A DNA stretch of 64,000 nucleotides, from NCBI GenBank assembly GCA_963765955.1, contig CAVXYA010000008.1, forward strand, positions 1 through 64,000, in the 5' to 3' direction. The DNA is from JAXDMK01 sp963765955. Lineage in GTDB: Bacteria; Actinomycetota; Acidimicrobiia; Acidimicrobiales; AC-14. The position numbers and the translations under genes are program-made. This document shows positions 42,910-52,041 of this stretch, in pieces. Position 1 is the stretch's first letter. Every line of letters starts with the position of its first letter. Under the pieces are notes generated by a model that worked only from the letters and a program-made list of their open reading frames with translations, made no database searches and had not been told where the DNA came from.

Positions 42910-43069
42910 GGCCGAGGCAACGGGCGCGAGCGCGGAGTCAACCAGGCCTCGCAGCGTACGGCCCCCGGCCCCAACCGGTGACAGGCCGGGGCGCCAGGAC
43001 GCCCGGAAACGTCACCGGTTCGACAGGGGCGGTCACGGCTGGTGGGTCGGGACTCCTACTCTGCGAGGG

Positions 43070-43915
43070 ATGAGCACGTCCGAGGTCCGACGCCTGCCCG
43101 GCACCGGTGGCGTCGGACTCCATGCCTTGGTATGGGACGGGGGCGGAGAGCCGCCCGTCCTCCTCGTCCACGGATTGGCGTCGAATTGCCGCACGTGGGA
43201 GGCAGTCGGCGACCGCCTGCACCGGCTGGGACACCCGGTGGCGGCCGTCGACCTCCGGGGGCACGGCCTCAGCGACAAACCCGACGACGGCTACGACTTC
43301 GCCACCATGGGCGACGACGTGGTGGCCGCCGTCGACGCCCTCGGCTTCCACCGGCCGGTCGTGGCCGGACAGTCCATGGGCGGCAACCTCGCTCTCGACC
43401 TCGGCCACCGCCTTCCCGACCGGGTGGCGGCGGTGGTGGGCGTCGACGGCGGCTCGATCGAGCTGCAGCTCACCTGGCCCGAGTGGGACGACTGCGCGAG
43501 AGCGCTGGCCCCACCCCAACTGGCGGGAACGTCCCGCATCGAGATCGCCGGTTGGCTCCGGCGAATGCACCCGACGTGGGACGACGCCGGCGTCGAGGCC
43601 ACCCTCGCCAACTTCGAGATCCTCGACGACGGCACGGTGCGCCCGTGGCTCACGCTCGACCGGCACCTGCGCGTCCTGCGGGCCCTGTGGGAGCACCGTC
43701 CGTCGAAGGTCCTCCCCGAGCTGTCTGTCCCGCTCCACCTGCTCCTCGTCGATGGCGACGACGCCTGGGCCGCCGCCAAGCGGGCCGAGGCCGAGCGGGC
43801 CCAGGCCTATGGAGTCCGGGTGAGGTGGTTCCCGGGCGCCGACCACGACGTCCACGTCCAGCTGCCCGACGAGGTGGCCGCCGAGCTGCACGCGGTGGTG
43901 ACGGGCACCACCTAG
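43070..43915 (+). CDS. alpha/beta-hydrolase
   Basis: 281 residues, soluble. Oxyanion HGLASNCRTWEAVGDRL, nucleophile elbow VVAGQSMGGNLALDLGHRLP (Ser), catalytic acid likely in LLLVDGDDAWAAAK and His in FPGADHDVHVQLPDEVA. The middle cap domain contains WLRRMHPTWDDAGVEA. Typical of esterases or lipases of the hydrolase superfamily; substrate unknown. ATG chosen because it follows GCGAGGG and begins the conserved domain. Confidence 0.85.
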   Translation: MSTSEVRRLPGTGGVGLHALVWDGGGEPPVLLVHGLASNCRTWEAVGDRLHRLGHPVAAVDLRGHGLSDKPDDGYDFATMGDDVVAAVDALGFHRPVVAGQSMGGNLALDLGHRLPDRVAAVVGVDGGSIELQLTWPEWDDCARALAPPQLAGTSRIEIAGWLRRMHPTWDDAGVEATLANFEILDDGTVRPWLTLDRHLRVLRALWEHRPSKVLPELSVPLHLLLVDGDDAWAAAKRAEAERAQAYGVRVRWFPGADHDVHVQLPDEVAAELHAVVTGTT

Positions 43916-43944
43916 CACCGCCGCCGTCGTAGCCTCGACTGTCG

Positions 43945-45196
43945 ATGACCCTGCCCCGGATCCTGACGATCATGGGCTCAGGCGAGACAAGTCCCACGAT
44001 GAGCAAGGTCCACCGCGACCTCATCAGCCGCATGGGGCCGCCGCCCGTGCCCGCAGCGATGCTCGACACCCCGTTCGGGTTCCAGGAGAACGCGGACGAC
44101 ATCACGGCCAAGGCGGTGGCGTACTTCCGGGAGAGCGTCCAGCGGGAGATGCGGGTGGCGTCCTACCGGTCAGCGGCGGAGGCGGACGGCGTCGCCTACG
44201 AGGAGATGTTGCTATGCCTGCGGGAGGCCCGGTACGTGTTCGCCGGGCCCGGTAGCCCGTCGTACGCCCTGTCGCAGTGGAAAGGCAGCCAGGTGCCGAC
44301 GGTGCTGGCCGAGAAGCTCCGCACCGGCGGCTGCATCACCTTCGCCAGCGCCGCGGCCGTCACCCTGGGGGCCTTCGCCCTGCCGGTGTACGAGGTGTAC
44401 AAGGTTGGCCACCAGCCCCACTGGATGGAGGGTCTCGACCTGCTGGCCGAGGCCGGTCTGCGGGCGGTGGTGGTGCCGCATTTCAACAACGCCGAGGGCG
44501 GCAACCACGACACCCGGTTCTGCTACATGGGCGAGCGCCGGCTGTCGGCCCTGGAGGCGATGCTGCCCGACGACGTGTTCGTCCTCGGCGTCGACGAGCA
44601 CACCGCCCTGATCCTCGACCTCGACGCGGGTACCGCCACCATCGCCGGGATCGGGGCGGTCACCGTCCGCCACCGGTCGAGCTCGTGGACCCTGGCGGCC
44701 GGCGAGTCGCGACCCATCGCCGACCTGTCGGCGGCGCCGACGGCGGCTACGCCGACGGCGACTGCAACCCACGACTTCGTGGCTGCTGACACAAGCGACA
44801 ACGAAGGCGACCCCCTCCTCGACGGCATCGCCCGGTGCCAGTCCGAGTTCGACGAGCGCCCTGGCCGCCCGCGACGGCCGGTCGGCGGTCAAGGCGGTCC
44901 TCGGCCTCGACGACCTGCTCACCGAGTGGTCGCGGGACACCCTCCAGTCCGACCACCTCGACCGGGGACGGGCGGCGCTGCGGTCCATGGTGGTGCGGCT
45001 GGGGGAGTCGACCGAGCAGGGGCTGCGCGATCCCCGGGAGATCGTGGGACCGTTCGTGGAGGCGCTCCTCGACGCCCGCCGCCAGGCCCGGACGGAGCGG
45101 CGCTTCGCCGACGCCGACGGTCTCCGCGACCGCCTGGTCGAGGCGGGGGTGGAGGTGCGGGACACACCCGACGGCACCGAATGGGTGCTCCCCTAA
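43945..45196 (+). CDS. peptidase S51-like domain fused to a CysS-C-terminal-like domain (one frameshift)
   Basis: About 416 residues. N-terminal ~270: ILTIMGSGETSPTMSKVHRD, EARYVFAGPGSPSYALSQWK, a nucleophile elbow TFASAAAVTLGAFALPVYEV (S-A-A-A in place of S-A-G-A) and DVFVLGVDEHTALILDLDAG. After a linker and a shift near 44858 the C-terminal ~110 residues are ARDGRSAVKAVLGLDDLLTE, GPFVEALLDARRQARTERRF, ADADGLRDRLVEAGVEVRDT, PDGTEWVLP, the module that ends cysteinyl-tRNA synthetase. No catalytic CysS domain is present. tRNA-Glu begins 16 bases after the stop. Function unknown; could be an amide-hydrolysing enzyme with an RNA- or protein-docking tail. Confidence 0.75.
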
Positions 45197-45211
45197 GCTG
45201 GACCGTCAGCG

Positions 45212-45284
45212 GCCCCCATCGTCCAGCGGCCCAGGACACCGCCCTTTCAAGGCGGCGACACGGGTTCGAATCCCGTTGGGGGCG
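45212..45284 (+). tRNA. tRNA-Glu(TTC)
   Basis: 73 bases. Acceptor GCCCCCA/TGGGGGC, anticodon stem CCGCC/GGCGG with loop CTTTCAA (anticodon TTC), T-arm ACGGG-TTCGAAT-CCCGT, discriminator G. CCA is not encoded. Confidence 0.95.
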
Positions 45285-45296
45285 CCGCCCGCCACT

Positions 45297-45350
45297 TCTC
45301 TGGATGAAAAGCGACCTCTGGCGTCGTTTTCGCGGCACAAAGCACCCGGG
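45297..45350. repeat. second copy of the hairpin/CACAAAGCACCCG repeat
   Basis: ATGAAAAGCGACCTCTGGCG followed by GTCGTTTT, then CGCGGCACAAAGCACCCGG, is a diverged copy of the element at 11107-11157 (same hairpin arms, same CACAAAGCACCCG flank). It follows tRNA-Glu and may terminate its transcript. The arms are less perfect here (one missing C). Confidence 0.6.
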
Positions 45351-45416
45351 CCGGCCCGTCGGTTGACACGCAGCGGATAATTCGGATGCAGAGGCGGCGA
45401 CAGACGGGAGGCGGGC

Positions 45417-46184
45417 GTGCGGCGAGTCATCTGGGTGCTGGTCATGGCGGTTGCGGTGGGGGCTGCTGGCTGCGGCAGGCCCACGACGGACGCGTCGGTC
45501 GAAGGGGCGGCGGGGGCAACGACGGGCGGGGCGCCGGTTGCGTCCGCCAGCCAGGCCCAGGGCTTCTCGGGCATCTTCCCGTTCACGACCCGGGAGGAGC
45601 TCGACGCCTACGCCGCCGGCACCGACCAGGTCTTCCGCGATCCGGTCCGCACGGCCCGTGAGTTCGCCGTGCGCTACCTGGGCTTCACCACGCCCGACCT
45701 GGCCGACGGCGGGTTCCAGGAGGGCGAGCCGGGGGCGGGCGAGGTGCCCATCGGCGTGCAGCGCAACGGCCAGCTCCTGTTGGCCACCACGGTGGTCGTC
45801 CGCCAGCTCGGACCGCAGGGCGCGACCGGGCCGTGGACGGTGATCGCCTCGGCGAACGCACGGATCCAGGTCGACGGGCCCGACCCGCTCCAGCGGATCT
45901 CGTCGCCGGTCACCGTCTCCGGCCAGGCGGACGCGTTCGAGGGCACGGTCAACGTGGAGGTCCGGGAGGACGGGATGGTCGACGGCCAGTCGCTCGGCAC
46001 CGGGTTCGTCACCGCCGCCGGCCAGGGCGGACCCTTCAGCGGCCAGATCACCTTCCGCGCACCGACCAAGCCCGGCGGGGCGGTCGTGTTCCAGGATCGC
46101 TCCGGCTCGGGCGTGGGCGAGACCGATGCCTTCGCCACGTCCGTCGTCCGGGTGGTGTTCGGGGCCGTCCCCCGCACCGGCTGA
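45417..46184 (+). CDS. Gmad2 (spore-germination immunoglobulin-like) lipoprotein
   Basis: 255 residues, GTG start. Lipoprotein signal with lipobox (AVAVGAAGC), a short linker, a first domain (residues ~55-130, EEFAVRYLGFTTPDLADGGF-like) and a C-terminal Gmad2 beta-sandwich: RISSPVTVSGQADAFEGTVN, VREDGMVDGQSLGTGFVTAA, GPFSGQITFRAPTKPGGAVV, FQDRSGSGVGETDAFA. Gmad2 domains occur in exported lipoproteins, often with a partner enzyme; the function here is unknown. Confidence 0.78.
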   Translation: MRRVIWVLVMAVAVGAAGCGRPTTDASVEGAAGATTGGAPVASASQAQGFSGIFPFTTREELDAYAAGTDQVFRDPVRTAREFAVRYLGFTTPDLADGGFQEGEPGAGEVPIGVQRNGQLLLATTVVVRQLGPQGATGPWTVIASANARIQVDGPDPLQRISSPVTVSGQADAFEGTVNVEVREDGMVDGQSLGTGFVTAAGQGGPFSGQITFRAPTKPGGAVVFQDRSGSGVGETDAFATSVVRVVFGAVPRTG

Positions 46185-46202
46185 GCGCGGGAGCGAGAAG
46201 CG

Positions 46203-46955
46203 TCAGAGGATCCGGGCCAGGAACGCCCGCGTCCGGGGTTCGACAGGCGACGAGAGCACGTCCCGAGGCGTGCCCCGCTCCACCACCAGGCCGCCGTCCA
46301 TGAACACCAGGTGGTCGCCAACCTCGCGGGCGAAGCCCATCTCGTGGGTGACGACGACCATCGTCATCCCGTCCGCCGCGAGCTGCTTCATGGCGTCGAG
46401 GACGTCGCCCACCAACTCGGGGTCGAGGGCGCTGGTGGGCTCGTCGAAGAGCATCAGTCGGGGCTCCATGGCCAGGGCCCGGACGATGGCCACCCGCTGC
46501 TGCTGGCCGCCCGAGAGCTGCGCCGGGTAGTCGTCGACCTTGGCCCCCAGGCCCACCCGGTCGAGCAGCGCCCGGCCCCGGGCCTCGGCCGCCGTCCGGC
46601 GTTCGCCCTTCACGCGGACGGGAGCCTCCACCACGTTCTCCAGGACCGTGAGGTGGGGGAACAGGTTGAACCGCTGGAAGACCATCCCGATCGCCGCCCT
46701 CTGCCGGGCCGCCTCCCGCTCCTTCAGTTCGTAGGCCCGCCCCCCCTTCATCCGGTAGCCCATGAGGTCGCCGTCGACGTAGACCCGGCCGCCGTCGACC
46801 GAGTCGAGGTGGTTCACGCAGCGGAGGAACGTCGACTTGCCGGAGCCGGACGGCCCGATGATCACCATCACCTCGCCCGCCCCCACCTCGAGGTCGATGC
46901 CCCGGAGGACCTCGGTACGCCCGAACCGCTTGCGCACCCCCTCGGCCTTGAGCAT
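46203..46955 (-). CDS. polar amino-acid ABC transporter ATP-binding protein
   Basis: 250 residues. GlnQ/HisP-type ATPase: VMVIIGPSGSGKSTFLRCVN (Walker A), GMVFQRFNLFPHLTVLENVV (Q-loop), YPAQLSGGQQQRVAIVRALA (signature), LMLFDEPTSALDPELVGDVL (Walker B), VVVTHEMGFAREVGDHLVFM (H-loop). It powers uptake through the adjacent permease (12 bases upstream gap) for the substrate bound by the lipoprotein at 47927. Three-gene operon order: binding protein, permease, ATPase. Confidence 0.94.
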   Translation of the reverse strand: MLKAEGVRKRFGRTEVLRGIDLEVGAGEVMVIIGPSGSGKSTFLRCVNHLDSVDGGRVYVDGDLMGYRMKGGRAYELKEREAARQRAAIGMVFQRFNLFPHLTVLENVVEAPVRVKGERRTAAEARGRALLDRVGLGAKVDDYPAQLSGGQQQRVAIVRALAMEPRLMLFDEPTSALDPELVGDVLDAMKQLAADGMTMVVVTHEMGFAREVGDHLVFMDGGLVVERGTPRDVLSSPVEPRTRAFLARIL

Positions 46956-46966
46956 GGCGGTCACGG

Positions 46967-47914
46967 TCACGGTGCCGGCCGCCCAGACGGGCGCCGGAGC
47001 CGGGGGAGCAGGTTGCGGCCCACCTGGGCCAGCACCGTCTCGGGCCGCACCCGGGCCGCCCCCCGGGCGAATCGACGCTCGAGGAAGTGCTGCCCGACGC
47101 TGGCCACGCTGGTGAGGAAGAGGTACCAGAGGCTGGCCACCACCAGCAGCTCGAGGGTGCGCAGGTTGGTGGAGTAGATGTCCTGGGCCCGCCGGAAGAG
47201 CTCGGGGTACAGGACCACCGACGCCAGCGACGACGTCTTGAGCAGGGAGATGAACTCGTTGCCGGTGGGCGGAATGATCACCCTCATGGCCTGGGGGAGG
47301 ACGATCCGGCGCAGGGTGAGCAGGGGGTGCATGCCCAGGGCCTTGGCCGCGTCGACCTGTCCCTCGTCGACCGAGATGATCCCCGCCCGCACGATTTCGG
47401 CCATGTACGCCCCCTCGTTGAGCGCCAGCCCGAGGAGGGCGGCCTTGAACGGGGTCATGAAGTCGACCATCGGCGCCTGGTAGATGGTGACGTCGAGGAA
47501 CGGGACCCTGATGGCGACGAACTCGAACACCAGCGGGAGGCTGAACCACAGGACCAGCTGCACCAGCACCGGCGTCCCCCGGAACAGGAACACGTAGACC
47601 CAGCTGCTCACCCGCAGCACGGGGTTCGTCGACATCCGCATCACTGCCGCCACCACGCCCAGGACGATCCCCGCGGCCTGGGCCAGCACCGAGATCAACA
47701 GCGTGTTGCGGACCCCTTCGAGGATCGTCCGGTTGAACAGGAACCGGCGGACGATGGCGCCGTCGACCGCGCCCGAGCCGGCCGCGGCGGAGGCCACCCA
47801 GGCGACGAGGGCGAGGATGACGGCTGCCGCCAGCCACCTCCCCCGGTGGCGGACGGGGACGGGCCGGATCTCGTCGGGCGCGACGACAGCCGGCAGCGAT
47901 CCGCCAGCGTCCAT
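46967..47914 (-). CDS. polar amino-acid ABC transporter permease
   Basis: 315 residues. A His/Glu/Gln-type permease: first helix WLAAAVILALVAWVASAAAG, then NTLLISVLAQAAGIVLGVVA, VYVFLFRGTPVLVQLVLWFS (the R-G-T-P motif of the family), LGLALNEGAYMAEIVRAGII and the EAA loop AKALGMHPLLTLRRIVLPQA. Only one permease gene is present, so the transporter uses a homodimer. The C-terminal ~30 residues are basic. Confidence 0.93.
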   Translation of the reverse strand: MDAGGSLPAVVAPDEIRPVPVRHRGRWLAAAVILALVAWVASAAAGSGAVDGAIVRRFLFNRTILEGVRNTLLISVLAQAAGIVLGVVAAVMRMSTNPVLRVSSWVYVFLFRGTPVLVQLVLWFSLPLVFEFVAIRVPFLDVTIYQAPMVDFMTPFKAALLGLALNEGAYMAEIVRAGIISVDEGQVDAAKALGMHPLLTLRRIVLPQAMRVIIPPTGNEFISLLKTSSLASVVLYPELFRRAQDIYSTNLRTLELLVVASLWYLFLTSVASVGQHFLERRFARGAARVRPETVLAQVGRNLLPRLRRPSGRPAP

Positions 47915-47926
47915 GGGCGCGGGCTG

Positions 47927-48811
47927 TCAGCCGCCGTTGATGGAGGCCGTCTTCAGCGCACCGGCGGCCACGTCCCACTTGGCCAGCACCCGGTCGTAGG
48001 TGCCGTCGGCGATGATCGCCTGGAGGGCCTCCCGGAGGGCGTCGCGCAGGGCCACGTCGTCCTTGCGGACGCCGATGCCGTAGGGGGCGGGGTCGAGCTG
48101 AGCTCCCACCACCTCGAAGTCGTTGCCTCCGCCGGACACCTTGGCGTTGTAAGCCGCCACCGGGAAGTCGTTCATGTCGGCCACGCTGCGCCCCGCCTTC
48201 AGGGAGAGGAGGGCGTCGGTGTCCTTGTCGAACGTCAGGACCTCCAGGTCGGACCCGTTGGCCTGGCACTTCGCCTTCTGGGCGTTGGCCAGCTCCTCCT
48301 GGGTGGTCCCTCGCTGGAGCCCGATGGTCTTGCCGCACAGGTCGTCGACGGACCGGACGTTGGCCGGGTTCCCCTTGGCGACGAGGATCGAGGTGCCGGC
48401 GTTGAAATAGTCGATCAGGTCGATGGCCTGCCGGCGCTCCTCGGTGTCGCTCAGGGCCGACATGACGATGTCGAAGCGCTTGGCGTTGAGGGCGGGGATG
48501 ATCCCGTCGAATGTCGTGTTGGTGAACCGGCAGGTGAACCCGTCGCCGAACTTGGCCGCGATGGCGTTGCAGATGTCGACGTCGAGACCGATCGCCGTCT
48601 GGGTTCCCTCCTCGAAGAACTCGACCGGTGGGTAGGCGATGTCGGACCCGACCTCGATCACCCGCTCCTCGGCGATTGCCTCCGGCAGCTTCTGGCCCAG
48701 GGCGGAAAGGGCGCCGTCGGCGCTGTCGTCCGACCCCCCGTCACCGCAGCCGCCGACCGCCAGCATCGTCGCCAACAAGGCGATCACCGTCCGGACGCGT
48801 CCCCTCGACAT
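47927..48811 (-). CDS. polar amino-acid ABC transporter substrate-binding lipoprotein
   Basis: 294 residues. Signal with lipobox (TMLAVGGC). Bilobal SBP_bac_3 domain: IEVGSDIAYPPVEFFEEGTQ, AIGLDVDICNAIAAKFGDGF, NTTFDGIIPALNAKRFDIVM (ligand Arg/Asp contacts), SALSDTEERRQAIDLIDYFN and GKTIGLQRGTTQEELANAQK. It delivers an amino acid to the permease. First gene of the operon; the 13-base gap to the permease implies one mRNA. Which amino acid cannot be told. Confidence 0.94.
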   Translation of the reverse strand: MSRGRVRTVIALLATMLAVGGCGDGGSDDSADGALSALGQKLPEAIAEERVIEVGSDIAYPPVEFFEEGTQTAIGLDVDICNAIAAKFGDGFTCRFTNTTFDGIIPALNAKRFDIVMSALSDTEERRQAIDLIDYFNAGTSILVAKGNPANVRSVDDLCGKTIGLQRGTTQEELANAQKAKCQANGSDLEVLTFDKDTDALLSLKAGRSVADMNDFPVAAYNAKVSGGGNDFEVVGAQLDPAPYGIGVRKDDVALRDALREALQAIIADGTYDRVLAKWDVAAGALKTASINGG

Positions 48812-48874
48812 CCCGCACCTCCCTGCCTGCCGCGAGACAAATTGTACGTCGGTGGCCGGGAGCCCGCTCCGTCC

Positions 48875-49735
48875 TCAGCGCCAGGCGGCGAGCACGCGCA
48901 GCGCCCAGAGGGTCATCATGCCCCGGTACTCCAGGGTGGAGGCGGCGCTCGGCGGCTCCCAGGTGATGGCCCACCCACCGTCGTCCTGCTGATCGCGCTC
49001 CAGGCGGTCGAGGTGGCCCTCGATGAGCGAGTCGGAGAACAGCGACCTCCAGCGGCTCGACGGCGTGGGGACGATGTGGAGCGGCGTCACGCCGTAGCTC
49101 GGGTCGAGGGGGTCGCCGCGGTAGTGGGCCGCCTGCGACAGGTGCTGCGCCACCGACGGCGCCATGGCCTCGGCCCGCGTCCGATCGGGGACGTGTTCGA
49201 GGAACACGAACGCCTCGCTCACGGCATGGGCGTCCTCGGTGATCCCGGCGTCCAAAGCGGCCCAGCACCAGTCGGTGGCCTTGGTCACCCAGGCGTGCTC
49301 GACGCCCATGCGGTGGAGCAGCCCGACCAGGCCCGCGGTCGGGTTGAGGCCCGGGACGTAGGCCCAGTCCGACCAGTGCTCGGCCCGGGGGTAGGACTCG
49401 ATGGCCGGCGTGGCCAGGGCCACCGCGCCGTCCGGCGACGAGATCCGGGCCAAAAAATCGCAGGCCCGGCCCACCATGCCGTGGTCGACGGTGCTGCCGG
49501 CCGCGACCATGGCCTGGAGGGCGATCTCCACGTCGATGGCCTGGCTGTCGGGACACCGCTTGTCGGGTTCGAGGCCGTGGCCGAAGCCGCCGTCGGGGTT
49601 CTGGTAGCCGCAGAGGACGTCGACCACCCCGTCGGGCGGGGCGCCGTCGAAGATGGCCGCTGCCAGCCGTTGTTCGAGGAGGCGGCCCTCCCGGCGGATG
49701 AAGGACCGGCCGGCGTCGTGGATCGGGGTGCCCAT
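48875..49735 (-). CDS. alpha/alpha-toroid (squalene/prenyltransferase-fold) protein
   Basis: 286 residues. Repeated QxxDGGxG-type turns: VLCGYQNPDGGFGHGLEPDK and RLERDQQDDGGWAITWEPPS, separated by helical pairs (MVGRACDFLARISSPDGAVA, TPAIESYPRAEHWSDWAYVP). This is the alpha-alpha barrel repeat of terpenoid cyclases, but the length is about half that of a full cyclase and the catalytic DxDD motif is absent. Related short proteins are common in actinobacteria, often of unknown role. The Met at 49735 is chosen for the start. Confidence 0.7.
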   Translation of the reverse strand: MGTPIHDAGRSFIRREGRLLEQRLAAAIFDGAPPDGVVDVLCGYQNPDGGFGHGLEPDKRCPDSQAIDVEIALQAMVAAGSTVDHGMVGRACDFLARISSPDGAVALATPAIESYPRAEHWSDWAYVPGLNPTAGLVGLLHRMGVEHAWVTKATDWCWAALDAGITEDAHAVSEAFVFLEHVPDRTRAEAMAPSVAQHLSQAAHYRGDPLDPSYGVTPLHIVPTPSSRWRSLFSDSLIEGHLDRLERDQQDDGGWAITWEPPSAASTLEYRGMMTLWALRVLAAWR

Positions 49736-49758
49736 GGGCTCATCCTGACGGGTGGCCG

Positions 49759-50544
49759 TCACGGGAGGGGAGCGGGCTCCACCAAAGCCAGCGCGTCGAT
49801 GATCTTCACCACATCGTCGGACTCCAGGTAGGCCACCACGTCGACGGCCCGTTCGAGGATCCCACCCGGGTCGGCGACCAGGCGGGCCAGCACCGACACC
49901 TTGCGGTCGAGGAGGTCGATGGCCACCGCCCGGCGCTCGCCTCCGAGGCGGGCGAGAATCAGGGCCTGGTGCCAGGCGTCGGCCCGGGCCACCCGGATGC
50001 TGAAGTTGAGCACCTCGTCGTCGCTGGCGCCGCCGACGTCCCACAGCACGTGGAGCAGCGGTGAGAAGCCCCCGATGCAGGTCTGCAGGGGGACCATGAG
50101 GCGCTGCAGGATGTCGTTGATCCGGCCGAAGTCACCCTTCAACTCTCCGATGGAGTCGCCCGGGCTGATGGTGGCGGCGACGATCGCCAGGTCGAGGTTG
50201 ATGTGGGCGTTCATCCCCAGGAGGACGTGCTGGAGGATCACCCGGTCCCTCCGCTCGGCCGCCCGGAACGCGACCCGCCAGCTCCGGGTGGGTTTCCCGC
50301 CTGCCTCCCACAAGGCGAGGGCGTCGAGATAACGCCCGGCGAACATGGCGACGAACCGGGCCATCCGGGCGTCGTCGTCGAATGACCCGGCGGCGACCTC
50401 CCGCCGCACTGTGAGGGTGACCTGCCGGTACATGGCGGCGAAGAAGCCCAGGCGCTGCCGGCGGGCCCGGGCCGCGGCGACCACCGTGTCGAGTCGGCCG
50501 ACTAGCGCATCGATCTCGGGCGCGATCTCCGGGGTGGGCACCAC
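49759..50544 (-). CDS. DUF5995 family protein
   Basis: 261 residues, soluble, all-helical. Family features include RRQRLGFFAAMYRQVTLTVR, DDDARMARFVAMFAGRYLDA, HVLLGMNAHINLDLAIVAAT and SDDEVLNFSIRVARADAWHQ. The conserved N-A-H-I-N-x-D segment and the W-H-Q residue might mark a hydrolase or metal site, but the family is uncharacterised. Start is one of two adjacent GTGs (50544 or 50541). The next gene begins 87 bases away in the opposite direction. Confidence 0.8.
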   Translation of the reverse strand: MVPTPEIAPEIDALVGRLDTVVAAARARRQRLGFFAAMYRQVTLTVRREVAAGSFDDDARMARFVAMFAGRYLDALALWEAGGKPTRSWRVAFRAAERRDRVILQHVLLGMNAHINLDLAIVAATISPGDSIGELKGDFGRINDILQRLMVPLQTCIGGFSPLLHVLWDVGGASDDEVLNFSIRVARADAWHQALILARLGGERRAVAIDLLDRKVSVLARLVADPGGILERAVDVVAYLESDDVVKIIDALALVEPAPLP

Positions 50545-50630
50545 CCGGGAGGTTATCGACGGTTTTGGGACCAGAGTTAGAACTTCGCCTGCCTGGGTAG
50601 ACGGTTTTCCAGACCCAACAAGGAGGAAAA

Positions 50631-51107
50631 ATGGGCGACGTTCAGGATCCCCAGGGCCGCATTGGTGGCGACTACCGCGAGGGCACGAACCCTTACCCCG
50701 GCGGGAAAGTCGACACCGGTGACGTGGACCTTCCGCCTTACGAGGGCCGTTCAACCGGCCCTGGCGACACCGAGAGCACTCGGGCCAAGACCGACAGCAT
50801 CGAGCGTCAGCTGGACGACACCGTCAGCAAGGGCGAGGCCGAGGTCGGCGACGTGAAGAGCCCGGGCGGAGAGAACATCAGCCCTACCACCGGTGAGGAG
50901 CTCGGCGCCCCCCGCGCCGGCGAGGGTGGCGGCGGCGACGAGACGCCCGACCCCCACGGCGTGGGCGAGAGCGACAGCCAGCGGGGCGAGAGCTTCGAGC
51001 CCCCGGCCACCGAGCACAAGGGCGCCACGCAGCGTCCGGTCGGCCAGGTCGAAGGTGACCTCATGGTGCCGAACGACTCCGGATCGGGCACCTCCCCCGT
51101 CGACTGA
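50631..51107 (+). CDS. disordered acidic protein, strong RBS
   Basis: 158 residues of low-complexity, Gly/Asp/Glu/Pro-rich sequence with no hydrophobic core (GRIGGDYREGTNPYPGGKVD, SERQLDD-like helix near residue 55, GEGGGGDETPDPHGVGESD). It opens with ATG 5 bases after AAGGAGGAAAA, one of the best ribosome-binding sites in the window, so it is likely well expressed. Such hydrophilic proteins can be stress or desiccation protectants, but that is inference only. Confidence 0.65.
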   Translation: MGDVQDPQGRIGGDYREGTNPYPGGKVDTGDVDLPPYEGRSTGPGDTESTRAKTDSIERQLDDTVSKGEAEVGDVKSPGGENISPTTGEELGAPRAGEGGGGDETPDPHGVGESDSQRGESFEPPATEHKGATQRPVGQVEGDLMVPNDSGSGTSPVD

Positions 51108-51191
51108 CAGCTGAGCGGCCCGGGAATTTGTCCGGGCTGCACCAGATCGCCGAGCGCACCGCTGTCCGCCGCAGCGGTGCGCTCGGACGCG

Positions 51192-51960
51192 TTACGGCCC
51201 GGCGGCCGGGAAGAACCTCGCCGTCTGCTCGGCGGTCGAGGCGGCCACCGCCTCCTCCATGGCCCGGGCCAACACGCTGAGGACGGCCGTGGCCGTGACT
51301 GGCCGCACCTTCTGCAGGGCGGCAGTGACCGCCGGCAGCCGGTCGGCGGGGAAGCCGGCGGCCACGAAGGGCTCCCAGACGTGGGCCTCGAACATCTTCA
51401 CCATGCGGCGGGCGACCGTGCTCATGTCGGCCGCCAGCCGCACGCTCTCGTCGATGGCGACGTCGAGGGGGACGCCCCACGAGACCAGGTCGGCGCCCAC
51501 CCGTACCAGGCGGGGGCTCGGGGCGGTGTAGTCCCCGTCTTCGTCGCGGACCAGGATCCCGGCCGCGACGGCCCGTTCCAGCAGCTCGGGGTCGGCCGCG
51601 ATCTCGGGGAACATGTCGTCGAGCTGAGCGCGGCTGAAACGCTCCGGCTCCTCGTCGCTCCACGGCGCGCTGAGCGCCTCCTCGAAACCGAGGACCTCGG
51701 TGAGGCTGCGACCTTCGTCCCACCCGGTGAGCAGGTCGCGGATGGCGGCCAGCGAGAAGCCCCGCTGCTGCAGGCGGTCGATGTAGGCCAGCCGCACCAG
51801 GTGGTCGCCGCCGTAGTGGCCGACCCGGCCCGACCATCCGGGGCGGGTGGAGCAGACCCCTCGTCTGGTGGGCCCGAACGTTGCGGGTGGTGGTTCCGGC
51901 CCGCCGCGCCAGCTCGTCGATGGTCATGGTGTCGCCGGCGCGCCCGGCGTCGTCAGCCAC
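51192..51960 (-). CDS. MerR-family transcriptional regulator (one frameshift)
   Basis: About 255 residues. N-terminal winged helix: DTMTIDELARRAGTTTRNVR and AHQTRGLLHPP, then after a shift near 51845 HYGGDHLVRLAYIDRLQQRG and FSLAAIRDLLTGWDEGRSLT. The C-terminal ~150 residues (APSPRLVRVGADLVSWGVPL, RRMVKMFEAHVWEPFVAAGF) look like an effector domain unlike the short CueR/SoxR tail; no Cys metal motif is present. Its start is about 80 bases from that of the divergent large membrane-protein gene, which is the likely target. Confidence 0.75.
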
Positions 51961-52041
51961 GCCCGGCAGCGTATCCTATGTTGCCTCTTGAGTATGTGAC
52001 ATCGAACGGTGTAGAGTTCGAGTTCTTCGAGGGGAGGCTGC

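Noticed and set aside
45206..45586. Minus-strand open frame over tRNA-Glu and the adjacent repeat
   Set aside because: It reads through a tRNA and a repeat element and has no domain of its own.
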